Assembly: GCF_000227115.2 (NCBI RefSeq)
Contig: NC_016485.2
Coordinates: 1,464,025 to 1,528,024, forward strand
DNA from: Naumovozyma dairenensis CBS 421
Lineage: Eukaryota; Ascomycota; Saccharomycetes; Saccharomycetales; Saccharomycetaceae
Length of the DNA stretch: 64,000 bases
Direction: 5' to 3'
Part shown: piece after piece, positions 10,258 to 18,867 of the stretch
Layout: each line of letters opens with the position of its first letter
How positions within the stretch are numbered: position 1 is the first letter of the stretch
The notes under the pieces: model-generated
The model's database searches: none
Told to the model about the DNA's origin: nothing
Seen by the model: only the letters and a program-made list of their open reading frames with translations
Translations under genes and position numbers: made by a program

Positions 10258-11529
10258 ATGCCATTCGGTATCAATAATCCCATTCCTCGTGATCTAAACT
10301 CCGAGACGAAAAAAGCGACAAATGTCCTCGCCAGTTTCGTGAAACCAAATCAAGTCCTCGGAGCAGACCAAGTGATCCCACCTAGTGTACTTAGGAGAGC
10401 CAAGGGTCTAGCCATAATTACTGTACTCAAAGCTGGGTTTCTCTTCTCTGGGAGAGCTGGATCAGGAGTTATTGTTGCTAGATTGAGAGATGGTTCATGG
10501 TCCGCTCCTGCTGCTATTGCTATGGCTGGTGCAGGGGCTGGTGGTCTTGTTGGGGTAGAGTTGACTGATTTTGTCTTTATTTTAAATTCTGATGAAGCCG
10601 TGAGGTCCTTCACAGAATTTGGAACGTTGACTTTTGGTGGGAACGTTTCAGTGGCTGCTGGTCCCCTTGGTAGAAATGCAGAGGCAGATGCTTCTGCTTC
10701 CATGGGTGGCGTGGCTGCTGTTTTCTCTTATTCCAAGACAAAAGGGTTATTTGCTGGGATATCAGTGGAAGGATCTGCCATTGTGGAAAGAAGAGAAACT
10801 AATAGGAAGATTTATGGTGATAATTGTACCTCAAAATTAATATTGGCGGGGAAAGTTCGACCTCCACCAATGGCAAATAAACTTTATAAAATTTTAGATT
10901 CAAGAGCTTTCAACTTCGGAGATGGAGACTCCATAGATAATGATTCGGAATTTTATGGTGATATACCTGATTCATTCAGTTCTTCAGATGAATCAGATTA
11001 TGATAGAGGTTATAATAATAGACCCCGTTCAAGTAGATATGATAATTATGATGATTATGATGACGATGATGATAGATATTCCAATAGAAACCATCATGAC
11101 CGCGATAGATACGATGATAGGGACTATCATAGAAAAGAACATGATGAAGGTAGGATACCAAGATCGAGGTCACACTGGCAAGATTCTACTTACGATAGAT
11201 CTTCCCATGCCTACACCTCTTCTCGAAACAGGGACGAATATAGTGGTTATAGACATGATAGATCCGAGAGAGACCCTGATGTAGCGAACTTGTCTAAACA
11301 GTTGGCAAATTCTAAAGTTAGTCCTTCATCTCCTTCAATTGGACTAGAGAAGGCAGAAAAAGTTGTAGCCTTATACACTTTTGTAGGTGAACAAAAGGGA
11401 GATTTGGCGTTCAAGAAAGGTGATATTATTACAGTCATTAAAAAGACTAAATCACAAGACGATTGGTGGACAGGGAAACTGGGAAATAAAGAGGGGATAT
11501 TCCCTGCTAATTATGTAGAACTAGTTTAA
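10258..11529 (+). CDS. YSC84: Ysc84/Lsb3-family SYLF and SH3 protein of actin patches
   Basis: Binds and bundles actin and membranes at endocytic patches, working with Las17 and Sla1. The N-terminal SYLF (DUF500) domain, about residues 10-225, is nearly identical to S. cerevisiae Ysc84/Lsb3 (FVKPNQV, KGLAIITVLKAGFLFSGRAGSG, AGAGAGG). A disordered Asp/Tyr/Arg-rich linker covers about 240-345. The C-terminal SH3 domain, about 365-423, has ALYTF, DDWWTG and FPANYVELV. As I recall, both S. cerevisiae paralogues carry a small intron near the 5' end; here the frame is open from the ATG. Position beside YSC83 favours YSC84 (YHR016C); LSB3 (YFR024C-A) is the ohnologue and the block is mixed, so the pair cannot be told apart with certainty. 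Confidence 0.93.
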   Translation: MPFGINNPIPRDLNSETKKATNVLASFVKPNQVLGADQVIPPSVLRRAKGLAIITVLKAGFLFSGRAGSGVIVARLRDGSWSAPAAIAMAGAGAGGLVGVELTDFVFILNSDEAVRSFTEFGTLTFGGNVSVAAGPLGRNAEADASASMGGVAAVFSYSKTKGLFAGISVEGSAIVERRETNRKIYGDNCTSKLILAGKVRPPPMANKLYKILDSRAFNFGDGDSIDNDSEFYGDIPDSFSSSDESDYDRGYNNRPRSSRYDNYDDYDDDDDRYSNRNHHDRDRYDDRDYHRKEHDEGRIPRSRSHWQDSTYDRSSHAYTSSRNRDEYSGYRHDRSERDPDVANLSKQLANSKVSPSSPSIGLEKAEKVVALYTFVGEQKGDLAFKKGDIITVIKKTKSQDDWWTGKLGNKEGIFPANYVELV

Positions 11530-11735
11530 AGAGGACACGGAAAAGTGACGATATTTAACTATATTTATTGTTTCCAAAATTCGATAAAGAATTCCTAGTC
11601 TGTCGGACTAGCTTGGTGTTTTTATTGATAAACTTTTTTAAATAAATAAAAGAAAACTGTAACTATAGAGCAGTAAATATTTCAAGTAGTCTATCTAGCT
11701 ATATAACTGTAAAGAGGAAAAATTTTATAATTTCT

Positions 11736-13571
11736 TCAGCACTTCTTAAAACCGAGTTGCTCGGCTGCCTGCTCGATTTGCTTTTGAAGAATAGTTTCAT
11801 AATTAACGTTGGTATTAATTGCAAGTAGAAAATTAGATAAATGTCTTAAATCACTATACCAAAATACTGTAATAATGTATTCTGATATGCAACGTAGATT
11901 TTCTTCTCCAACATTACATTTACCGTTAAGAAATTTCAAACCTCTTTTAACTTGACCCATTAAAGACTCTAAAACTTGATTCTTATGACTCTTTTCATTT
12001 TTTGACATTTGTTCAGCAGAAGTCACACTCCTTTTTAAGTTATCTTGCTTTTGCTTAGTAGTTTTAGGATTGAATTTCGGACTTGTTAACCAACATTGAC
12101 TCTTATAATATTTTTCAGGAATTTTTAGTCTTTCAACTGGATTATCATTTTGCCAACTTACTTGAACTGAACATCCACCAATTAATCTTTTATCCATGAA
12201 ATTGAATAATTTATTTGCATCCACTTCAGTTTTGCAAGTAACAAAACCAGTATTAGTTAGAATATCGGGGGAAATAGGATCTACAGAAATTTTCTGGACT
12301 CTAATTCTCTCTTGAAGACATATTCTTTCAATAAATCTTTCATTACAAATAGGGCTTAAATTTTTTAAATAAACTGTCTTTTTATCATGTATTTTAAAAT
12401 TCGTCTTTTTAGATTTGGCTTTTGTAACAGAAATGGCACGATCTTTGAAATAAGTTTGATCTAATTTCTGTATTGCCAACTCAGTGTCTGAACTTTTCTT
12501 ATATGTAACAAACGCCCATAAGGAATTATATTTTAAAACCTGGCTGGCAAATACAGATTTAACAGGACCAATTTTACTAAAGAAATCTAAAATTTCATCA
12601 TCGTTGGTTGTCATTGGCAAATTTTTTATAAAAACTGCATTTGGGTGAGGTACAATACATTTAGGTTCTTGTTTGAATTTAAGAAATTCTCCACCAGCTT
12701 CTAATTCATCCTCGATTATGAGTTGGGAATCAAGATAGGATTTTCTTTTATCAAAATCAGGGAAAGTTCTAATTTCTTTATCAAAATGGATACCACATAT
12801 GATTTTATTACCAAAAAAGACTTTATTATTATAATCTTTTATAGCTTGTAAAGCAGCCTTATCATTTTCAAAGTAAACAAATCCAATATTCTTTCTGCTG
12901 TCTAATTTACATGATAATATTTCACCATATTTCTTGAAAGTGTCATAAAATTTTCTTGTTGTTAATTGTTTATTTTCTAATGGTAAGTTCGAGAAAAAAA
13001 CATTTGTACCAATATTCTTACGATATAAAGTATTCCTCATAGATGGCATAATCTTTATCTCATTACCAAATAAATTTGTATAGTTATAATCATCAATCAA
13101 TTTCGTAGCTTCAACGGAATTAGAAAAGTTTAAGTAACCATAACCAAGTGATTCATTTGTTACAGAGTCACGACATATTTTTATTGAAGCTAAAGTTTTG
13201 TAATCTTCAAAAGCTTCAAATAACGTCTCTTCTGTAACATCTTTAGATAGCCCACCGATATATAACGGCGTTGTTTTTGGCTTAATATTCTCAGCTAGTT
13301 TTTTAGTAGTAGCAAATTTTTGTTTTTCATCTTTCGTATCGTATGAGTTATGTAAAGGTAATTTCCCATCTTTCTTAACAAATGCAATCTCTTCAAGCTT
13401 AGTAGGAATGGATGCCTCCTTCAATTTTTTCTCGGTCTTCTGTCTTGGTTTAGCTATTAATACGTCAGGACAGGTTTTATTCTCCTTTCCAACAAGATAT
13501 GGTATTTCTTTGTTATTTAAAGAAATCTCACCTAAGATTTTCGGTTTTTTTGTGTTGGAACTGTACTTCAT
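11736..13571 (-). CDS. MIP6: Four-RRM poly(A)-binding-like protein, Mip6/Pes4 family
   Basis: A 611-residue protein with four RNA-recognition motifs, at about residues 100-178 (LYIGGLSKDVTEETL, YGYLNF), 187-262 (VFFSNLP, IGFVYF), 313-388 (VFIKNLP, LWAFVTY) and 398-478 (VYLKNLS, GFVTC). A short PABC-like region follows. S. cerevisiae has two ohnologues: MIP6 (YHR015W, binds the mRNA exporter Mex67) and PES4 (YFR023W, also 611 residues as I recall). One neighbour is YHR-type (YSC84/YSC83) and the other YFR-type (ROG3), so either name is possible. Function is inferred: mRNA binding, with meiotic roles known for the family. Confidence 0.9.
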   Translation of the reverse strand: MKYSSNTKKPKILGEISLNNKEIPYLVGKENKTCPDVLIAKPRQKTEKKLKEASIPTKLEEIAFVKKDGKLPLHNSYDTKDEKQKFATTKKLAENIKPKTTPLYIGGLSKDVTEETLFEAFEDYKTLASIKICRDSVTNESLGYGYLNFSNSVEATKLIDDYNYTNLFGNEIKIMPSMRNTLYRKNIGTNVFFSNLPLENKQLTTRKFYDTFKKYGEILSCKLDSRKNIGFVYFENDKAALQAIKDYNNKVFFGNKIICGIHFDKEIRTFPDFDKRKSYLDSQLIIEDELEAGGEFLKFKQEPKCIVPHPNAVFIKNLPMTTNDDEILDFFSKIGPVKSVFASQVLKYNSLWAFVTYKKSSDTELAIQKLDQTYFKDRAISVTKAKSKKTNFKIHDKKTVYLKNLSPICNERFIERICLQERIRVQKISVDPISPDILTNTGFVTCKTEVDANKLFNFMDKRLIGGCSVQVSWQNDNPVERLKIPEKYYKSQCWLTSPKFNPKTTKQKQDNLKRSVTSAEQMSKNEKSHKNQVLESLMGQVKRGLKFLNGKCNVGEENLRCISEYIITVFWYSDLRHLSNFLLAINTNVNYETILQKQIEQAAEQLGFKKC

Positions 13572-14016
13572 TTCAAAATCTTTCTGTATTTAATATTTTT
13601 GGTAGAAGTTTCTTTGTTTTGATTATATGCTATCTTCCTTATTTTTAAAAATCAATGATTAGGGAATATCTATCGTTGTTTTGTTTTAAATGTATTTATA
13701 TAAAATCTAAATTGAAGATCTATTTTTTTAGTTGTTCTGTCATTGATATTTCTAACCTTTATATGTTGTTTTTTTCGAGACGCTATTAGGATTTGTGGCA
13801 CAAAAGGATGACGCATAACTTGCGCCTTAAAAAATATATATAGATGCTAATAATGACTTAAATTGGCAACCGCTAGGAGTTGTCATAAAGATAAAGACAA
13901 GTGTTTCCTCTGTTGATGCATTGACTACATGTAAGATATGATGAGCTAAATGCTATGATGCCTTTTATGTAGGTAAATATAACTGTAGGTTGTAATCTGT
14001 AAATCTACATAGTTTA
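13572..14016. other. MIP6 upstream / ROG3 downstream region
   Basis: The 445-bp spacer between two genes on the minus strand. It must contain the MIP6 promoter and the ROG3 3' end. No RNA gene or repeat was recognised. Confidence 0.5.
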
Positions 14017-16323
14017 TTAATTTTTATCTTTTCTTGAAAATAAGTCAATGAAACTCGCAAAGGAGTTTGACCTTTGAGATGCTGATAAATTTCTTGTTGA
14101 TGAGGAATTCCGTTGCATCTGTTGAATGCTTGTGGAAGAGGAATTACGATTAGAAACCGGTGTCATATTAAGTGAAAACTGTTGACTTACAGTTCTATTT
14201 TTGATTGATGATAATGAAGAATTTGAAATTTGTCTCGTATGCCTATATATATCTGTATTTGCCTTTGATAACGCTCTCAATGAATTCGAGGATCCGTTCA
14301 AACTTCTATTTGACAACGATCTAGGTCGATTTGAAGTCTCTGGAACAGCTAACAAGGAGGAATTAGATCTATAGTGAGTATTTGCTGGTCTTTTTATTGA
14401 CTTGCCAGAATTCTTCGTCTTACTTGGTGGATATGTCGGTGGTAAATCATCTTCCGGTATATCACTTTTCATCGCCTTATGATATGAGGGTACCCTGCTC
14501 AACGACACCAATTCCCAATCATTTGCCAACGAGGATGAGGAGGCTTGTCTGCTAAATGAACTTGTTCTGGATTGCTGAGAAAACCCCGGGGTCAACGTAG
14601 GACTTCGTATAATGAAAGCTTCCGGTGTTGCAAATCTTGGAGAACTGAAACTTGACGGGCTTCTGCTGCTACTTAGTAGTTGCGGTTGTGGTTGTAAAAT
14701 GTTGATGCTTGGCATATTATATTCTCCTAATAGTTGTTGGTTTTGGGGATTATTATTTGACATATCGTTGTTGTTTTGGTTCAATGGTACCTGCGTATTA
14801 AGCCTTCCGCTTTCCATGGGAGTTACTGTTCCACAAGTCGAAGGATTATCGGTATTTGGAACTTCACCCCACAATTTGTCGAATATATGGTTCCCGTAAT
14901 TTGGTGGTGCCATCAATCCATTTGCAGCATCAAAGGCGGACATTGGCGTTGAAGTTGTCGAGCGACCGTTGATGTTGGTTCTCACATCGTTATTAGGAGC
15001 TGATACATTAACTTCAGACGATACTCTGGAAAAAATCACATCTTCTTCTTCATCAGCAGGATTATTTAAATCGGGAGAACTTGAATTATTCAAAGAAGAA
15101 TATGGACTCCTTGCAATGAATGGACCTATTTCTTTATCCAATGTTTCAGGCGATTTAACTTTCAATGAAACGAATGGTGATATGAATAATTTTATGGGTA
15201 ATGAAGCCCGAAGCTCAGAAACATGACCATCTGGATTAGTCAAAGAAAGAACGCATCGTAGTTTATGACGAACTTTAATATTTGATAATATATTACAATC
15301 TTGGGTACATTTCGTTAAGGAGGTGGGGACTTGTAACGTAGTTGAAATATCCCATCGATCTTGATATGCAGTGTCATTATCATCCTGTTTTTCATCTGAT
15401 ACGCCATGTTGCTTCATATAAGATTCATGCATTAGAGGATCTTTTAATTTTAATTTAGAAACTACCCGTTCTTGTGGAATAACTCCCCCGTAAGCTCCAC
15501 AATACTGAGAATTTTCCACCAGGTAAATTTTAACAGATCCTAGTTTTAATCCCTTCAAAAGTGGTATTAACATGATATTTATAGGCGTGGAAGATCCAAT
15601 AGCAATTGCCTTTGTCGGAATAGAGATGGAATAGTCGACTTTGCCAGGCCATGAATTATCAACAGATATGGTTTCTGAGATCTCTAAAGAATCAGGAGAC
15701 ATAGTCCTTACAATTCTTAAATGTTTTTTACAGATTAAATCGGCTGATCTGGGGCGTTCAATAACTGCTTCTAATTTATAAGTAACTGATGCATTATCCA
15801 AACCTTCTACACTCTCCGTAGTTGACCCCGGTAAGATTGCACTAAATGGGATCTCATAATTGCCTGTCATTAGCGTACGAGAAGAATTACTAGTAATACT
15901 CGTACTACTACTCAATGAACTTAAAGATGCTGACGATTGAGCTCTTTTACGCATTCCAGCAATGTTTCCCGAAGATCTACTTGCAATTGATCTTCTACCA
16001 TTTAATGTAGTGGTACAGTACTCATGGATATCAAATTGGTCCCAGGAATATTGATAGAATCGTTTTTCCCATCCATTGTATTTCACTGGTGTACCCTTGG
16101 CAGAACTCAATGGAATATTTAGTCTTAATCTACCATATAGTTTTAACTTTAAATTTTTGATATGTAATGGTTCCAATACAGATATAACTATGGAACCAGA
16201 GAGAAGGATTGACGGTGCTTCTGCAGGTGTACCTTTTATAATAAGTACATCGTTAACGGCGTTTTTAATTCTGATATCGAAAAGCGATGGATCTTTTGAA
16301 AATTTGCTCGCAGATGAAAGCAT
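14017..16323 (-). CDS. ROG3: Alpha-arrestin Rog3/Rod1-type ubiquitin-ligase adaptor
   Basis: Recruits the ubiquitin ligase Rsp5 to plasma-membrane transporters and receptors for endocytosis. The N-terminal arrestin fold spans about residues 15-390 (FDIRIKNAVNDVLIIKGTP, GSIVISVLEPLHIKNLKLKLYGRL, then the C-domain). A long Ser/Asn-rich disordered tail follows. PY motifs for Rsp5 WW domains are visible (DDLPPTYPPS, and VPSY just before it). Length 768 is near S. cerevisiae Rog3 and Rod1. Position next to ATG18 points to ROG3 (YFR022W) rather than its relative ROD1. The ATG at 16321-16323 is the first in frame. Confidence 0.9.
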   Translation of the reverse strand: MLSSASKFSKDPSLFDIRIKNAVNDVLIIKGTPAEAPSILLSGSIVISVLEPLHIKNLKLKLYGRLRLNIPLSSAKGTPVKYNGWEKRFYQYSWDQFDIHEYCTTTLNGRRSIASRSSGNIAGMRKRAQSSASLSSLSSSTSITSNSSRTLMTGNYEIPFSAILPGSTTESVEGLDNASVTYKLEAVIERPRSADLICKKHLRIVRTMSPDSLEISETISVDNSWPGKVDYSISIPTKAIAIGSSTPINIMLIPLLKGLKLGSVKIYLVENSQYCGAYGGVIPQERVVSKLKLKDPLMHESYMKQHGVSDEKQDDNDTAYQDRWDISTTLQVPTSLTKCTQDCNILSNIKVRHKLRCVLSLTNPDGHVSELRASLPIKLFISPFVSLKVKSPETLDKEIGPFIARSPYSSLNNSSSPDLNNPADEEEDVIFSRVSSEVNVSAPNNDVRTNINGRSTTSTPMSAFDAANGLMAPPNYGNHIFDKLWGEVPNTDNPSTCGTVTPMESGRLNTQVPLNQNNNDMSNNNPQNQQLLGEYNMPSINILQPQPQLLSSSRSPSSFSSPRFATPEAFIIRSPTLTPGFSQQSRTSSFSRQASSSSLANDWELVSLSRVPSYHKAMKSDIPEDDLPPTYPPSKTKNSGKSIKRPANTHYRSNSSLLAVPETSNRPRSLSNRSLNGSSNSLRALSKANTDIYRHTRQISNSSLSSIKNRTVSQQFSLNMTPVSNRNSSSTSIQQMQRNSSSTRNLSASQRSNSFASFIDLFSRKDKN

Positions 16324-16839
16324 TGGGCTTTTTCTTTTTGTGAATTCTCGAGGATATAGTTTAGGAATGGATTTCTATGAATGAGTGGAGCTGTTCCATG
16401 AAAATCCAGATGCTGTACTGTTTAGTTACTCGGGTTTTCTTTCCTTTCTCCTGCTTTCAAATTTTTCAACCAGAAGAGAAATGCCTGAAGCTGCTGTATG
16501 GATAATATTTCAAAGCAATTTAGATATTTTAATTAAAGAAGAAGACTGACGGATTCAATTATTTTATCTATTCGAGCATCTACTTACTTTTAATATCGAC
16601 TTGACAGTACAGGTTGTGTATGAGTCGTCCACTGTTTTCTATTGGAAAAATAATCCTTTAATACTAACCTTAATATACGTAAGTAGACTTTCGGTAGTTT
16701 TTCCGAGCTATATAATTTGAATAATAGGCATCCCGCGGATGGGTTCTTCCGAGAGGCTGTCACTAAATGAAACTGGAGTATTCCGCAGAAAATATATAAT
16801 GGCTTATGATAATAAATGCAGAATTTTATTTAAATATAC
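16324..16839. other. ROG3 upstream / ATG18 downstream spacer
   Basis: The 516 bp between genes on the minus strand. A TACTAAC heptamer occurs near 16660 on the plus strand but has no matching GTATGT donor or gene around it. No feature was called. Confidence 0.5.
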
Positions 16840-18237
16840 CTATACAGAGAGTTCATACTGCGAATACAAAACGCAATCCCCACCTCTATTCGGATCAAAT
16901 ATATATCTCGAGAAGTAGCCTCGACAATCAGCTATAAGTACTGAAGCTAATGTAACAGACTCTGTCAATTGAGGATTACCTTCCTTATTGTTTCCCAACA
17001 ACTTGAGGTACTCAGTTGAGTTCATTTCTATATTGGGCCCATTAGAAACAGCGCTTATTGGATAATTTTCTTCTCGAGGAGGAAGTTTGAAGCTTGCAAA
17101 ATGTCTAGTTGATTCGATCACGAATTGCGATGGTAAAACGGGATCCAACGTTTCAACAGCCATTCGCGATAAGTGTTGCGAAGTATTCCTTAATATCCTG
17201 GCAATGGTATTTCTTGATGTGTCTACATATGGGATCGTAATTTCTTCTTTATCAACTTGGTCTTGTAAATTAGGGTCTCGCAAATCTTGTATCTTAAAGA
17301 TGTGAACTGTTCCATTTAGACAGCTTATTGACAGGTAACTATTATCTCCACTAAAACACATGGATATTATTCGAGTAGTATATGTACCTCTTCTAAATTG
17401 GCGTAATTTCTTCCCATTTTTGGTGTCAAATATCCGTATTATAGTTCCAGTAATTGAAGCAGTTGCAATCATAATTCCATCTGAACTAAATACCAGACAA
17501 GAAATTTCAGATTCATGTGCTTCTATTACACTTCGAGGTTGTAAATTATCCAGATCATAAATGACTATATCACCTTTCACCTCTCGAGCATTTTGATTTT
17601 TTTTGTTGCTCTTGGTTGTGGAATTTTGAATGCCATCTTTTCCCGAGACAATGTTGATACTGTCAGATATGATGACATCATCTTTAACTATCCTTGAATT
17701 CAGCAGTATGTTAATCGATGAAGGGAACGCCATAAGGTTCCGCTGAGGATCAGATGATACAGCAAGAACAGATCTAAAATTTGAATCCATTTCAATAAGG
17801 TGGATCAATTTCAAAGTTTTTATATCATAAACATATATTTGATGACTCAATAAAACCACCAATCTCGATCTATTCAATTTAGCACCTTTAACAGGAGTTG
17901 GGAACGTTATCTGGCAAATAATTGTTTGTTTCTTTGTATTGACAATTTTCAATTTCCGAGGTGAGTATTCAGGTTGATCACCATTACCTACAAGGACCAC
18001 TAAAGAGGTTGAAAATAACATTTCCACAATACTATAACCTCCATTTCTGTTGACTTGTTTATTCCCTGCATGTCCTACATCTTTGATGCCTCCTGTATCT
18101 TCAGAGTAAAACTCTCCAAAGGGTTCACAGTTGTAGATTTTAAATCCTTTGGATGTACCCATGGAAACACAAGTCCCAGTTTGGTTAAAATTGAGACAAT
18201 TAATTATATCATGACTACTGCTACTTGGGTCATCCAT
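16840..18237 (-). CDS. ATG18: Atg18 PROPPIN, phosphoinositide-binding WD-repeat protein
   Basis: Seven-bladed beta-propeller that binds PI3P and PI(3,5)P2 at the phagophore and vacuole; needed with Atg2 for autophagy and in control of PI(3,5)P2. The 465 residues begin LNFNQTGTCVSMGTSKGFKIYN, typical of the family. The lipid-binding FRRG motif is at residues 281-284 (RQFRRGTYTTRI), after HESEISCLVFSSDG. An insertion of about 30 residues (195-222) corresponds to a variable loop. It is the last gene of the YFR/YHR block; a tRNA gene and a change of synteny follow. Confidence 0.96.
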   Translation of the reverse strand: MDDPSSSSHDIINCLNFNQTGTCVSMGTSKGFKIYNCEPFGEFYSEDTGGIKDVGHAGNKQVNRNGGYSIVEMLFSTSLVVLVGNGDQPEYSPRKLKIVNTKKQTIICQITFPTPVKGAKLNRSRLVVLLSHQIYVYDIKTLKLIHLIEMDSNFRSVLAVSSDPQRNLMAFPSSINILLNSRIVKDDVIISDSINIVSGKDGIQNSTTKSNKKNQNAREVKGDIVIYDLDNLQPRSVIEAHESEISCLVFSSDGIMIATASITGTIIRIFDTKNGKKLRQFRRGTYTTRIISMCFSGDNSYLSISCLNGTVHIFKIQDLRDPNLQDQVDKEEITIPYVDTSRNTIARILRNTSQHLSRMAVETLDPVLPSQFVIESTRHFASFKLPPREENYPISAVSNGPNIEMNSTEYLKLLGNNKEGNPQLTESVTLASVLIADCRGYFSRYIFDPNRGGDCVLYSQYELSV

Positions 18238-18405
18238 TTGCCATTTATCTTGTAGCCAGCATCCTTAGATATACACTCTATGAAGCTGACCTTAGTCTAA
18301 GATAAATGACTGTTGAGATGTTTTGTCTTTAATAAGTGAGAAATTTCAAGATATATTGAACTTAGTAACAAGATTCTTTATTACCACTTTTTTTCCAAAA
18401 ATCTA

Positions 18406-18507
18406 GTCCCAGTGGCCGAGTGGTTAAGGCGATGCCCTGCTATTTCTCAGTAAACAGCAATTAGGCATTGGGTTTTACCTGCGCAGGTTCGAATCCTGTC
18501 TGTGACG
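18406..18507 (+). tRNA. tRNA-Ser(GCU) with intron
   Basis: Almost base-for-base the S. cerevisiae tRNA-Ser(GCU): GTCCCAGTGGCCGAGTGG at the 5' end, a long variable arm, T arm CAGGTTCGAATCCTG, and end TGTGACG. The anticodon GCT is at 18439-18441. A 20-nt intron at about 18443-18462 contains CAGC, able to pair with the anticodon. The T run from 18510 is the Pol III terminator. The gene lies at the joint between ATG18 (chromosome VI-type) and LAG2 (chromosome XV-type). Confidence 0.95.
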
Positions 18508-18867
18508 CTTTTTTTAACTACTGTCAAGGCCTTTTTATAATATATTCTTAATCCAAATGAAATTCCTTTACTCAAACCTAACGTTGCTATTGAGTACAAC
18601 GTAATATTTGTATATGTATATGTATATATTGTTCTAATTGTGGCAATGTTCTTCCTCTGTAATGTGTCTCTAGATTATTTCGAGGCTTTTTAATAATGAA
18701 TCCCCGTGCTTCAAAGGTTTTGACCATTCGGCCTGTACATATGCTATACATGCGTAGGGTACGCTAGATAGACACTTTAACAGTACCACGTCTCCTCACT
18801 TTAATTGGAATTAGATCCATTTTAGATTACTACTGCCGCCTTATTGCTACTGAGAAAGTTTTGATAA
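18508..18867 (+). promoter_or_regulatory. LAG2 upstream region
   Basis: The 360 bp between the tRNA-Ser terminator and LAG2. It includes a TATATG-rich stretch near 18611-18629. No other gene was seen. Confidence 0.4.

Noticed and set aside
16655..16700. TACTAAC heptamer upstream of ROG3
   Set aside because: No GTATGT donor at a suitable distance and wrong strand for the neighbouring genes.
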